Positions 36,468 through 45,392 of a DNA stretch of 64,000 nucleotides are shown here, piece after piece. The translations under genes and the position numbers were made by a program. This DNA is from Aequorivita sp. CIP111184 (GTDB lineage: Bacteria; Bacteroidota; Bacteroidia; Flavobacteriales; Flavobacteriaceae), in contig NZ_UEFQ01000029.1 of assembly GCF_900489465.1 (NCBI RefSeq), positions 1 through 64,000 of the forward strand. The letters run 5' to 3'. Under the pieces are notes generated by a model, which was given only the letters and a program-made list of their open reading frames with translations, ran no database searches and was not told where the DNA came from. The number at the start of each line of letters is the position of its first letter. Position 1 is the stretch's first letter.

Positions 36468-37487
36468 ATGACCCAAAAGGTTTTCTTAGTTGTTTCACTT
36501 TTTTTATCTCACCTTATAACGGCCCAGATAGGGGGTAAAGCAACTTATCAATTTCTGAATTTGGTAAATAGCCCCCGAATGGCAGCCTTGGGCGGGAAGG
36601 TTGTTACAAATTACGATTATGACCCCACACAGCCGTTGTTCAATCCGGCAACTATAAATCCGGCGATGGACAATCAATTATCCCTAAACTACACTAATTA
36701 CATAGGCGACGTAAATTACGGCACAGCTGCATACGCCTACCTTTGGGACAGAAGGACACAGGTTTTGCATGCGGGTGTTACTTATGTTAATTACGGAAAG
36801 TTTGACGGTTATGACGAAGCAGGAAATCCCACAAGTAGTTTTAGTGGGGGAGAAGTGGCATTGTCTATTGGCCATGCCAGAAACATTGCATTTACAAATT
36901 TTCACGTAGGTGTAAATTTAAAACTTATTTCCTCTAAACTTGAAAACTATTCCTCCTTCGGTGGAGCTTTAGATATAGGCTTAATGTATGTTTATGAAGA
37001 TTGGGATCTTCAAATTACCGGTGTAGCCAGAAACATTGGAACCCAGTTTACTCCTTATTTTGAAACATATGAACCACTACCTTTCGAACTAATTTTTGGA
37101 ATTTCACAAACTTTGGAGAATGTTCCTATCCGTTGGCATTTCACCTTAGAAAATATGCAGCAGTGGAATGTTGCCTTTTCAAACCCATCAAGAGAACAAA
37201 CAGATCTTGAGGGTAATACTCAAAAAGAAAACATTAATTTTATCGATAACTCTTTTCGGCATATGATTGCTGGAATAGAACTTTTCCCCGAAAGCGGTTT
37301 TAACATCCGTTTGGGCTATAATTTTAGAAGAGGAGAAGAATTGCGGATTGCTGAAAAACGTGCTTTTGCGGGTTTAAGCGCGGGATTTGGCATAAAACTA
37401 AATAAACTTCGGTTGAGTTATTCCTATTCAAAATATAGCACAGCCGCATCATCGAGCTTTTTTGGGCTTAACATAGACCTTCAGTAA
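36468..37487 (+). CDS. porQ: Type IX secretion system protein PorQ
   Basis: A 339-residue exported protein. The signal peptide is about residues 1-19. IGGKATYQFLNLVNSPRMAALGGK is the conserved PorQ start of the mature protein, followed by a FadL/PorV-like barrel (YAYLWDRRTQVLHAGVTYVNYG, GFNIRLGYNFRRGEEL) ending in GLNIDLQ. PorQ belongs to the T9SS attachment complex with PorU, PorV and PorZ. The stop TAA overlaps the ATG of cmk by 1 nt, giving tight coupling. This linkage is common in Bacteroidota as far as I recall. Confidence 0.9.
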   Translation: MTQKVFLVVSLFLSHLITAQIGGKATYQFLNLVNSPRMAALGGKVVTNYDYDPTQPLFNPATINPAMDNQLSLNYTNYIGDVNYGTAAYAYLWDRRTQVLHAGVTYVNYGKFDGYDEAGNPTSSFSGGEVALSIGHARNIAFTNFHVGVNLKLISSKLENYSSFGGALDIGLMYVYEDWDLQITGVARNIGTQFTPYFETYEPLPFELIFGISQTLENVPIRWHFTLENMQQWNVAFSNPSREQTDLEGNTQKENINFIDNSFRHMIAGIELFPESGFNIRLGYNFRRGEELRIAEKRAFAGLSAGFGIKLNKLRLSYSYSKYSTAASSSFFGLNIDLQ

Positions 37488-38182
37488 TGAAAAAAATTAC
37501 CATAGCCATAGACGGATATTCTTCCACTGGAAAAAGCACGGTTGCTAAACAACTTGCAGATTATTTAGGCTATTTATATGTGGATAGTGGGGCAATGTAC
37601 CGAGCTGTAACGTTTTATGCAATGCAAAACGACATTATTTCCAAAGGATATTTTAATGTTGAAAAACTAATAGAATCTCTTCCTCTAATCAATCTGAAAT
37701 TTGTTAAAAATGACGATTGGAACAAAGCGCATATTTATCTTAACGGAAATGATATAGAAAAAAAAATTCGGAATCTTGAAGTTTCCGAATTTGTTAGTCC
37801 AATAGCTACTATTCACGAAGTACGTGTAAAGCTTGTTGCCCAGCAGCAACAGATGGGTTTTGAAAAAGGAGTTGTTATGGATGGTCGAGATATTGGGACC
37901 GTGGTTTTTCCAAAAGCTGAATTAAAAATTTTCATGAATGCTTCCGCACAAGAGCGTGCCCAAAGGCGCTATAAAGAACTTTTAGAACGGGGAGAAGCTA
38001 TTAATTTTAATGATGTTTTAAAAAATATTGAGGAGCGTGACCATATTGATACAACTCGTCAAGATTCACCATTAGTAAAAGCTACGGATGCCATTGAAAT
38101 AGATAATTCTGAAATGAACCTTGAAGATCAATTTCACACAGTGTTGCAATTGGCAAAAGACCGAATTGCTGGCCGCGTTTAA
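37487..38182 (+). CDS. cmk: (d)CMP kinase
   Basis: A 231-residue nucleotide kinase. The P-loop GYSSTGKS is at residues 10-17. LYVDSGAMYRA is the nucleotide-binding segment, and MDGRDIGTVVFP with the later RRYKEL and RDHIDTTRQDSPL are typical CMK motifs. It phosphorylates CMP/dCMP for nucleic-acid and lipid precursor supply. It is translationally coupled with porQ (TAATG). The length is near the usual 225. Confidence 0.93.
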   Translation: MKKITIAIDGYSSTGKSTVAKQLADYLGYLYVDSGAMYRAVTFYAMQNDIISKGYFNVEKLIESLPLINLKFVKNDDWNKAHIYLNGNDIEKKIRNLEVSEFVSPIATIHEVRVKLVAQQQQMGFEKGVVMDGRDIGTVVFPKAELKIFMNASAQERAQRRYKELLERGEAINFNDVLKNIEERDHIDTTRQDSPLVKATDAIEIDNSEMNLEDQFHTVLQLAKDRIAGRV

Positions 38183-38264
38183 AGTCGATACTTTTTATAA
38201 AAAATCCTTTCCTCTTTTTGAAATCTTTTCTATACTTGAATCTTCAAAAATTTATAATATTATA

Positions 38265-38705
38265 ATGGGTTCATTTCTACAAGAATTTAAAAACTTCGCC
38301 ATAAAGGGCAATATGATCGATATGGCGGTGGGTATTGTTATTGGTACCGCCTTCAACAATGTTATTAGTACGATTGTAAAGAAAATAGTTATGCCGCCGC
38401 TATCTTTGCTTACTGATGATGTAAACCTATCAAACAAAAAATACATACTTCGTGCTGCAACAGATTCTGCTGAAGAAGTTGCAATTGGTTATGGTGAGTT
38501 TATGGAGGTTTTAATTGATTTCTTTATTGTTGCCTTCACTATTTTTCTTGTAATAAAAGTTATAAATCGTTTTAAGAAAAAGTCAGAAGACCCGCACGAC
38601 AAAACCGTAGAAACTCCAAAAGATATTCAGCTTTTATCAAATATTGAAAGATTGATGGAAGAGCAAAATTCTTTTTTAAAGTCCAAGAGCACTACTTCAA
38701 AATAG
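38265..38705 (+). CDS. mscL: Large-conductance mechanosensitive channel MscL
   Basis: A 146-residue inner-membrane protein. FLQEFKNFAIKGNMIDMAVGIVIGTAFNNVI is the N-terminal helix plus TM1 of MscL. The periplasmic loop with DDVNLSNKKYILRAA and TM2 (LIDFFIVAFTIFLVIKVINRF) follow. The cytoplasmic tail (residues 105-146) is charged. It opens under membrane tension to release osmolytes. The start at MGSFLQ is chosen; the long frame upstream overlaps cmk and is not protein-like. Confidence 0.93.
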   Translation: MGSFLQEFKNFAIKGNMIDMAVGIVIGTAFNNVISTIVKKIVMPPLSLLTDDVNLSNKKYILRAATDSAEEVAIGYGEFMEVLIDFFIVAFTIFLVIKVINRFKKKSEDPHDKTVETPKDIQLLSNIERLMEEQNSFLKSKSTTSK

Positions 38706-38773
38706 ATTTTTTTAAAGTTTCTTAAAAACAAATCTTTATAATAATAAAAGACAATCTTTTAGTAACTTTAAAG

Positions 38774-40831
38774 ATGTTCCCAAAAAAGATTATAGCTAGT
38801 TTCCGGAAATGCAAATTTGCGTTGCTTTCTATAATTTTGTTTGTATTCATGTCTGCATTATGTGTTCTAAGTTATTATAGAACAGTTATTGATCAAAAGC
38901 AAGCTAAGCTCAGGCAATTGGAAATTGCTGGCATATTGACCTATCAGGATTTTAAAAAAATAATTAGTCACAATATTATTTCTCTGGAAGATATGCGTGA
39001 CCGTATAGTTGAGAGCAATGGCAAATTCAAAACCTACTTGAAGTCTGATACGGAAAGGATTATAAAACAAAACCAGTCCATTAAATTTATAGAGTACATA
39101 GATAGCACTGGAGTTATAAACTTTGTAGCTCCTTATTATCCAAATAGAGAAGTCCTAAATTTAGACATAAAATCGGTAGGCTATCGTTACCAAAGTTGGA
39201 TTGAAAATTCTAAAGATACTTTAGTAAATATAACTTCTTGGGTCAATCTCACCCAGCACGGCAAGGCTTTTTTGGTAGATGTTCCTATTTATTATAACAG
39301 CAGTTTTCAGGGAACAATATCCGCAGGCATGGATTTTAAAAGCCAATTTGATAATATAAGTTCAAAGCAAAATCTTTTCAGTGTCCTGATTAAAGATGAT
39401 GTGGGAAATATTTTTTACAGTTATAATAATCCAAAAACTGAAGATTTCAAAACCGATCAAATATTTACACAAAGAATAAATCCAATTGTGGGTAGGACTG
39501 TTGGTGATTGGAAATTTGAATTTATGTTTTATTCCAATCAAGAGTTAAGAGCGACTACATTGCAGAATTACATATTGGCACTGGGTATTTTTTTATCATT
39601 TCTTATTGGGTTATTAGCCTATTTCTTTTTACTGGCAAAAAGGCAATCTCATCGGTATAAACTCATGAATCAGAAACTCCAGATGCTTAATGAAGAAATT
39701 GAAAAAGAACGACGCAGGGCGGAAGATGCTTCAGTGGCAAAAACACAGTTTCTTTCAAACATGAGCCATGAAATTAGAACTCCATTAAGTGCGATCTTAA
39801 GTATTTCTGAAATATTAGAAGGCAAACAACTTTCAACGAGTGAAAAAGAATTTTTAAAATTAATGCAAAATTCATCAAGAATATTATTGAATCTGGTCAA
39901 TAATATTCTTCATATAGATAAAATTGAATCTGGCACTGTAGAGCTGTCAAAGGAAGTTTTCAGTCCCTTTATTACACTCCAAAGAATTGTGGATATTTAC
40001 GCTCCAACCGCAAAAATTAAAGGCATTGAAGTAAAAACAAATTTTGCGAGTATTATAAATCCAAAAAACGTACTCGGTGACGTTTCGCGTACCGAACAGA
40101 TTTTTACTAATCTTATAAGTAATGCTACGAAATTTACGGAAGAAGGGAGTATCGAAGTTTTTTACGAGGAAAAGTTACAAAATGGTAGGCTGAAAATAAA
40201 TTTGAAAGTGGCTGATTCGGGTATAGGAATTGACCCTTCCAAAATTGATGCTATTTTTGAAAGATTTAAGCAACTGGATTTTGGAATCACCAAAAAACAT
40301 CAAGGCAGCGGCCTAGGTTTAGCTATAACAAAAACTTTGGTAGAGTTGATGGGAGGAAAAATTGGAGTACAAAGTAAAGAGGGGGAAGGATCTACTTTTA
40401 CGGTTTCACTAGATTTCCACAAAGTTAAGAATCGAGGTGAAAATAAAAAATTAAGGCAATACAGGAATTTAAGTCATTTAAATGTTTTAATTGTTGATGA
40501 TAATCTTTTGAACCAAAAAATCTTGGCAAAGATACTTTCAAAAAACCAAATTTCTCCTGATCTGTCATCGGACGGGGACGATGCTTTACTTAAATGCGCT
40601 TCCCGCCATTACGATCTTATTTTTATGGACGTTCACATGCCTGGAAAGGATGGATTTGAAATTGTACAACATTTGCGAAAGATTGATAATACTTCAGTAA
40701 TACTTGGGTTTTCTGCAGATGTAACCAAAGAAGCCATTGAACGTGGGATTAAAGCAGGCATGAACGACTATCTTACTAAACCAGTTGAACAGGAAACGTT
40801 ATTCAATATTATGAACAAATACTTTTCTTGA
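38774..40831 (+). CDS. Hybrid sensor histidine kinase/response regulator
   Basis: A 685-residue membrane kinase. TM1 is about residues 15-35, followed by a periplasmic Cache-like sensor (about 36-255) and TM2 (about 262-285). HisKA has the phospho-His H332 in MSHEIRTPLSAI. The HATPase domain has DSGIGIDPSKI and GSGLGLAI. The receiver domain (about 570-685) has phospho-acceptor D619 in LIFMDVHMPGKDG and Lys in YLTKPVEQ. There is no adjacent output regulator, so it probably signals to an unlinked phosphotransfer or regulator protein. The ligand is unknown. Confidence 0.9.
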   Translation: MFPKKIIASFRKCKFALLSIILFVFMSALCVLSYYRTVIDQKQAKLRQLEIAGILTYQDFKKIISHNIISLEDMRDRIVESNGKFKTYLKSDTERIIKQNQSIKFIEYIDSTGVINFVAPYYPNREVLNLDIKSVGYRYQSWIENSKDTLVNITSWVNLTQHGKAFLVDVPIYYNSSFQGTISAGMDFKSQFDNISSKQNLFSVLIKDDVGNIFYSYNNPKTEDFKTDQIFTQRINPIVGRTVGDWKFEFMFYSNQELRATTLQNYILALGIFLSFLIGLLAYFFLLAKRQSHRYKLMNQKLQMLNEEIEKERRRAEDASVAKTQFLSNMSHEIRTPLSAILSISEILEGKQLSTSEKEFLKLMQNSSRILLNLVNNILHIDKIESGTVELSKEVFSPFITLQRIVDIYAPTAKIKGIEVKTNFASIINPKNVLGDVSRTEQIFTNLISNATKFTEEGSIEVFYEEKLQNGRLKINLKVADSGIGIDPSKIDAIFERFKQLDFGITKKHQGSGLGLAITKTLVELMGGKIGVQSKEGEGSTFTVSLDFHKVKNRGENKKLRQYRNLSHLNVLIVDDNLLNQKILAKILSKNQISPDLSSDGDDALLKCASRHYDLIFMDVHMPGKDGFEIVQHLRKIDNTSVILGFSADVTKEAIERGIKAGMNDYLTKPVEQETLFNIMNKYFS

Positions 40832-40942
40832 AGCAGTTATAAAATCACTACAGACAGGTTTTTTATTCATTCCATACATTTAGAATTCATAGGAACAAAA
40901 TCAATGAAAACAATGCCTAATATTGTTATAGGGCATAAAACC

Positions 40943-41314
40943 TTACTCAATCTTCTTGGCAGTTGCTTTACTCGTTTTGATTTTGCCAACCTCACTGAAT
41001 TCAAAGGTGTACTTATTCTTGTTAGTTGTTAGAATTTTGATGAGAATCGCTTTCTTTTCAGCCTGATTTTTTGGGTTTATTTTTTTCAAGACATATTCGC
41101 AGTCATTGATCCATCTAATAGTTGATGAGTCAGTTTTGCCTTGATAGAAATCTATTTCAAGAGAGTCATTCCTAATAATGGTGGTTTTGAAAACTTCTGT
41201 ACCTGAAAGCGCTTCAAATTCAAATGTTCCTGTCTTAAAATCTGAGCAATCTCGATCGGTCTCATAACAGCTACTTAAAAAAAGGCAAGAAAAAATTATT
41301 ATAAAAAAGCGCAT
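40943..41314 (-). CDS. Small hypothetical lipoprotein downstream of the XRE gene
   Basis: A 123-residue protein. The lipoprotein signal ends LFLSSC (Cys 16). The mature part is beta-rich: GTFEFEALSGTEVFKTTI, SLEIDFYQGKTDSSTIRW and CEYVLKKINPKNQAEKKAI, ending KATAKKIE. Homologues are sometimes labelled DNA topoisomerase IV in databases, which the sequence does not support. The start MRFFIIIF at 41314 gives the signal peptide. It begins 42 nt after the XRE gene on the same strand, suggesting an operon. The function is unknown. Confidence 0.7.
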   Translation of the reverse strand: MRFFIIIFSCLFLSSCYETDRDCSDFKTGTFEFEALSGTEVFKTTIIRNDSLEIDFYQGKTDSSTIRWINDCEYVLKKINPKNQAEKKAILIKILTTNKNKYTFEFSEVGKIKTSKATAKKIE

Positions 41315-41356
41315 CGTTTGATTTTTGGCAAATTTCAGAAAAATTAGCGAAACCAC

Positions 41357-41764
41357 TCAATTTTCGTATACATTAAAACTGCCATCCTTGTAAAAAATAA
41401 CAATCTTTTCAATTTGCTTTGTAGTTTGATTAAGTTGTGCAGTTTTCTTTTCAATTATATTATTTTCCTCAGAAAAAAGGTCCTTTGGTTTTTCTGTCTC
41501 AATAGCCATCTTTTGTTTTGAAGACACGGTGGTTGTTTTATTTTCCGAAGTAGAAGGGAAGTTTCCCTTTCCAAATAATAGCCAATTCATTTCTACATCT
41601 GGAAATTTTTGTAAAAGTTTCATTACAAATTCAAGACTTGGTTTATTTCTTCCAGATAATAAATGTGAAATAGTGGAGCGGTTAAAAGCTATTTCTTCCG
41701 CAAAAGCAGCAGCTGTTAGATTGTAATAATCTAATATTTTCTCAAGCCTTTTTACAAAATCCAT
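41357..41764 (-). CDS. XRE-family helix-turn-helix transcriptional regulator
   Basis: A 135-residue protein. HTH_3 covers about residues 5-62 (LTAAAFAEEIAFNRSTISHLLSGRNKPSLEFV). A polar linker follows, and the C-terminal motif IEKIVIFYKDGSFNVYEN recurs in Bacteroidota XRE proteins. The start MDFVKRL at 41764 is preferred; an in-frame ATG four codons upstream (41776) is also possible. The divergent spacer to the M14 peptidase holds several copies of a 16-bp palindrome and one overlaps this gene's start, so autoregulation and control of the peptidase gene are inferred. Confidence 0.85.
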   Translation of the reverse strand: MDFVKRLEKILDYYNLTAAAFAEEIAFNRSTISHLLSGRNKPSLEFVMKLLQKFPDVEMNWLLFGKGNFPSTSENKTTTVSSKQKMAIETEKPKDLFSEENNIIEKKTAQLNQTTKQIEKIVIFYKDGSFNVYEN

Positions 41765-41767
41765 ACT

Positions 41768-41818
41768 GTTTACCATTGTAGCGTCATTCTATTTTCAAGA
41801 ACGGTTACAAATGTAAAA
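41768..41818 (-). promoter_or_regulatory. Two operator-like sites near the XRE start
   Basis: GGTTACAAATGTAAAA at 41803-41818 matches GTTTACAnnTGTAAAC at 12 of the 14 defined positions. A weaker copy, GTTTACCATTGTAGCG at 41768-41783, overlaps the possible upstream start codon. The position fits repression of the XRE gene by its own product. Confidence 0.45.
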
Positions 41819-41979
41819 TATTATTAAATAGCAAGCAATAAGTTTATGAAAAGAAATAATAATCTTTAAAATTTAACTTCATATAAAATATTATAAATAT
41901 CTAATAATAAGTATTTTAAACTTAAATATATAGAAATTATTATTTCTAGTGTTATTATTACTATAAATGAAAGATATCT

Positions 41980-42054
41980 GTTTACTAATGTAACCTTGAT
42001 TGATTAATTTACCTGTTTACATCTGTAAACTATTCAATGTTTAACTTTGTAAAC
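41980..42054 (+). promoter_or_regulatory. Three operator-like palindromes upstream of the M14 peptidase
   Basis: GTTTACTAATGTAACC (41980-41995), the perfect palindrome GTTTACATCTGTAAAC (42015-42030) and GTTTAACTTTGTAAAC (42039-42054) lie within 87 nt of the ATG at 42067. The whole 41765-42066 spacer is otherwise very AT-rich, with no ORF, RNA or terminator that I can see. Confidence 0.55.
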
Positions 42055-42066
42055 TTTAATTAGAAT

Positions 42067-43212
42067 ATGAAAATAGAAAGCTGGTACACTAATAATTTTG
42101 AATTTCAATTGACTGGAAGATATATCACGCTGCAAAGCATTTTTCCATTGTTAGATATGTATAAATTAAATTATGAGATTTCAATACCTGGGATTTCAGA
42201 AAGTGGAAAAGACATCCCTTTAATCAAAATTGGAAAAGGTCCTAAAATTGTTTTGGGTTGGTCGCAGATGCACGGAAATGAATCGACAACAACGAAGGCT
42301 GTTTTTGATTTTTTGAAGTTTATAAGTCAAAAAAATGTTTTCCAATCTGAAATCCAACTTTTTTTAAAAAACTATACATTCTATATATTTCCTATTCTGA
42401 ACCCAGATGGCGCTCAACTTTATACACGTGAAAATGCAAATGGGATAGATCTTAATCGCGATGCGCAAAATTTATCGCAAAGAGAGAGTAGGTGTTTGAG
42501 AGATATTTTTGAAAGCTTATCTCCCTCATTATGTTTAAATCTACACGATCAGCGTTCAATTTATGGTTTAAAAAACGGTAAGCCTGCAACGGTTTCTTTT
42601 TTGGCACCTTCTGCAGATAAAGAAAGAAGTGTAACCAGCTCAAGAAAGACGGCTATGCAGTTTATTGTTAAAATGAGCAATACACTACAAAATTACATTC
42701 CTGGACAGGTGGGCAGATATGATGATGGCTTTAATAAAGATTGTGTTGGAGATACATTTCAGATGGCAGGGGTGCCTACCATACTTTTTGAAGCAGGTCA
42801 CTACGAACAAGACTATCAGCGGGATAAAACAAGAGCGTATATATTCTATTCTCTACTTTCACTTTTTGATATTATTGAAGAAGATGCTACTCAAATAGAG
42901 TATAAAGATTATTTTAAAATACCTGAAAACCTTAAAAATTATAATGATTTCGTACTTAGAGATGTAAAATTACCGGATTATTCTGAAGTAGTTTCTATTG
43001 CGGTTCAATATAAAGAAGTATTAAAAAATAATAAAATAGCCTTTATTCCAGTAATTGAAGAAATAGGAAAATTGGATAATACATTTGGTCACAAGGAAGA
43101 AAATGTAAATGGCAGAGAAATTTTAACAAATTCGCAAGAAAATTTAACAGTAGGTCAAAATATTTCAAAAATTTTTGATAAATCTGACAATTCAACAATA
43201 TATTTTCAATAA
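42067..43212 (+). CDS. M14 family zinc carboxypeptidase-like protein
   Basis: A 381-residue protein without a signal peptide. Zinc ligands are H69 and E72 (MHGNEST) and H160 (NLHDQR). The catalytic Glu is E242 (ILFEAGHYEQD), and NPDGAQ and GIDLNRDAQ are further M14 motifs. Residues 290-381 form an extra C-terminal segment with charged and beta character (KLPDYSEVVSIAVQYKE). Members cleave C-terminal residues or deacylate small peptide or amino-acid conjugates. The intracellular location suggests peptide or murein-peptide processing. It is divergent from the XRE gene and 53 nt upstream of an Lrp gene. Confidence 0.85.
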   Translation: MKIESWYTNNFEFQLTGRYITLQSIFPLLDMYKLNYEISIPGISESGKDIPLIKIGKGPKIVLGWSQMHGNESTTTKAVFDFLKFISQKNVFQSEIQLFLKNYTFYIFPILNPDGAQLYTRENANGIDLNRDAQNLSQRESRCLRDIFESLSPSLCLNLHDQRSIYGLKNGKPATVSFLAPSADKERSVTSSRKTAMQFIVKMSNTLQNYIPGQVGRYDDGFNKDCVGDTFQMAGVPTILFEAGHYEQDYQRDKTRAYIFYSLLSLFDIIEEDATQIEYKDYFKIPENLKNYNDFVLRDVKLPDYSEVVSIAVQYKEVLKNNKIAFIPVIEEIGKLDNTFGHKEENVNGREILTNSQENLTVGQNISKIFDKSDNSTIYFQ

Positions 43213-43265
43213 ATCGGTTTCATTATACCATAAAACTTACTAATATTGCACAAAAATTAAATGTT

Positions 43266-43745
43266 ATGCCAAAGTTTAAATTAGACGATACCGATCACAA
43301 AATACTTGACCTGTTAATCGATAATACCCGAATTCCTTTCACAGATATTGCAAAAAAATTAGAAATTTCTGCTGGTACTATTCATGTTCGAGTAAAAAAA
43401 ATGGAAGAGGCTGGTATTATTACAGGTTCTTCCCTACAAGTTGATTATCAAAAATTGGGATATTCCTTTATTGCATATGTAGGTGTATTTATCTTTAAAA
43501 CCTCACAGACTCAATTTGTGTTAGAACGTATTAGTGAAATACCATTTGTTACCGTTGCGAGTGTCACTACCGGAAAATTCAATATTTTTTGCAAAATTAG
43601 AGCCAAAAACACGTCTCATGCAAAAGATATTATCTATCAAATAGATGATATAGAGGGCGTTAGTAGAACTGAAACCATGATATCCATGGAAGAAAGTATC
43701 AACGATAAAAAACGTTTGCTTCATTCCATATTTAAGGAAATATAA
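43266..43745 (+). CDS. Lrp/AsnC family transcriptional regulator
   Basis: A 159-residue protein. It has an N-terminal winged HTH (LLIDNTRIPFTDIAKKLEISAGTIHVRVKKMEEAGIIT, about residues 14-52) and a C-terminal RAM ligand domain (SFIAYVGVFIFK, VASVTTGKFNIFCKI, GVSRTETMISME). It probably senses an amino acid and regulates amino-acid metabolism. It follows the M14 peptidase on the same strand and has a terminator after it. Confidence 0.88.
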   Translation: MPKFKLDDTDHKILDLLIDNTRIPFTDIAKKLEISAGTIHVRVKKMEEAGIITGSSLQVDYQKLGYSFIAYVGVFIFKTSQTQFVLERISEIPFVTVASVTTGKFNIFCKIRAKNTSHAKDIIYQIDDIEGVSRTETMISMEESINDKKRLLHSIFKEI

Positions 43746-43763
43746 TTTTAGATGTATTTTAGA

Positions 43764-43797
43764 AAAAGCCTTTGTTATTCAGCAAAGGTTTTTTTTA
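43764..43797 (+). terminator. Terminator after the Lrp gene
   Basis: AGCCTTTG pairs with CAAAGGTT around an 8-nt loop, followed by T8. It ends about 17 nt before the next ATG. Confidence 0.75.
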
Positions 43798-43813
43798 TCT
43801 TTATAGGAAAACT

Positions 43814-44332
43814 ATGGCTTCTTCTGAAATTCAAACTACTGAATATAATCACTTTTATAAACGCTACATAGATTTGGTTGAAGATATTCCCCTGCTTGAT
43901 GCGTTGGAAAATGGGCTAAGAACTACCCAATCATTTTATGATAACCTGCAAAATGAGATATGGGATTACCGTTATGCAGAAGGAAAATGGACGCCAAAAG
44001 ATATTTTACAGCATATTATAGATACCGAAAGAATCTTCGCGTACAGAGCTTTATATTTCTCAAGAAGCTTGAAGGCCGAACTTAAAGGTTTTGATGAAAA
44101 TGTTTTTGCAGCTAATTCTTTGGCAAATAACAGGGCAGTAGATGAACTTCTGAAGGAACACTTGGCTGTTCGCAATTCAACGATTTGTCTTTTTAAGAGT
44201 TTTAATACAATTCAATTAAAACAAATAGGCATGGCCAGTGGAAGTAATATGTCTGTAGCTGCTGCTGGTTTTATAATTTGCGGACATGAAATTCACCATT
44301 GTAATATTATAAATGAACGTTATCTATTATGA
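43814..44332 (+). CDS. DinB family protein
   Basis: A 172-residue protein of the DinB/YfiT four-helix fold. WDYRYAEGKWTPKDILQHIIDTERIFAYRAL carries the first metal-binding His (in LQHI), and ICGHEIHHCNII carries the second His cluster. Members are metal-dependent transferases, mostly of unknown substrate (bacillithiol/mycothiol-S-transferase-like). The start is MASSEIQ at 43814. Its stop overlaps the YihY gene by 4 nt (ATGA). Confidence 0.8.
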   Translation: MASSEIQTTEYNHFYKRYIDLVEDIPLLDALENGLRTTQSFYDNLQNEIWDYRYAEGKWTPKDILQHIIDTERIFAYRALYFSRSLKAELKGFDENVFAANSLANNRAVDELLKEHLAVRNSTICLFKSFNTIQLKQIGMASGSNMSVAAAGFIICGHEIHHCNIINERYLL

Positions 44333-45276
44333 AATTCTTTAAACTTTTAAAGGACACTTATTTAAGTTGGGACAAAAATGATCCTTGGGCAAAAAGCGCT
44401 ATAATTGCATATTACGCTCTTTTTTCATTACCCTCTTTGCTTATTATAACAGTTCATTTTGCGGGGGTCTTCTTTGGTAAGGAAGCAGTAGAGGGGAGAA
44501 TTACGGGTGAAATTAGTGGATTAATTGGGCAAGGTAGTGCAGAATTAATTCAAGCAATGATAATCAATTCAGCCCTTTCAGAAAGTTCACTTTTGTTTAT
44601 CATTTTTGGTATTGGAATGTTGATATTTGGAGCTACGGGTGTCTTCTTCCAACTTCAGAAATCATTAAACGATATTTGGAGCGTTCGATCAAAAAAGAAT
44701 ACCATAATAGACACTTTGAAGCGAAGAGTAGTCTCCTTCGGGATGGTCTTAATCATTGGGCTGCTAATGCTCATTTCATTAGTATTGAGCACTGCAATCA
44801 ATGCGCTCAGTGATTTTATTGGAAATTATTATACCGAATTTTCTTCTGGGTTTATACATTTTATCAATTTCTTGTTTTCACAAATTATAGTCACTGCTCT
44901 TTTTGCAGCTATTTTTACAATTCTTCCAGATGTGAAAATAAAGTGGAAAACAAATCTTATTGGTGCTTTTATGACCTCTCTACTTTTTTTGGCAGGAAAA
45001 TACCTAATAGGTTTTTATTTTGCGAAATCAGATCCGGCTTCCGTTTATGGAGCTGCGGGAAGCGTGGTTTTAGTTTTACTGTGGGTTTATTATACGTGCC
45101 TCATACTTTTTTTTGGTGCGGAGTTTACCGTAAACTGGGCGCTGCTCAGAAATATTAAAATTGAGCCCACCAGCAATGCTACCCTTTCATACGAACTTGA
45201 AATGAAAGAACTTCGCGAATACAAACGTAAAGTTGAAGAAGATAAAAAAAAAGCTCAAAAATTAGAGAATAATTAA
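44329..45276 (+). CDS. YihY/BrkB family inner-membrane protein
   Basis: A 315-residue protein with six hydrophobic segments (for example SAIIAYYALFSLPSLLIITVHFAGVFF, VVSFGMVLIIGLLMLISLVL and GSVVLVLLWVYYTCLILFFGAEFTVNW). The N-terminal AYYALFSLPSLL and the C-terminal LWVYYTxLILFFGAEFT are YihY/BrkB signatures. The C-terminal 45 residues are charged. The function is poorly defined in the family; the RNase BN name once given to it was withdrawn. It is translationally coupled to the DinB gene. Confidence 0.87.
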   Translation: MKFFKLLKDTYLSWDKNDPWAKSAIIAYYALFSLPSLLIITVHFAGVFFGKEAVEGRITGEISGLIGQGSAELIQAMIINSALSESSLLFIIFGIGMLIFGATGVFFQLQKSLNDIWSVRSKKNTIIDTLKRRVVSFGMVLIIGLLMLISLVLSTAINALSDFIGNYYTEFSSGFIHFINFLFSQIIVTALFAAIFTILPDVKIKWKTNLIGAFMTSLLFLAGKYLIGFYFAKSDPASVYGAAGSVVLVLLWVYYTCLILFFGAEFTVNWALLRNIKIEPTSNATLSYELEMKELREYKRKVEEDKKKAQKLENN

Positions 45277-45392
45277 CTCTCTTAAGATTTCTTAACAAAG
45301 ATTAGTAAAAAATTAATATCAGAAAATTGATAAGCCCCTTCTTGCTTATTATCTTCATTCTAAATTAATTGTTTAACTAAAAAAGAAATATT

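Noticed and set aside
38121-38264. N-terminal extension of MscL
   Set aside because: The extended frame overlaps cmk in another frame and is not protein-like. The MscL N terminus is at MGSFLQ.
40943-41764. XRE gene plus small downstream gene as a toxin-antitoxin pair
   Set aside because: The small protein has a lipoprotein signal and no toxin fold motif. The XRE protein is a full-length regulator rather than a short antitoxin.
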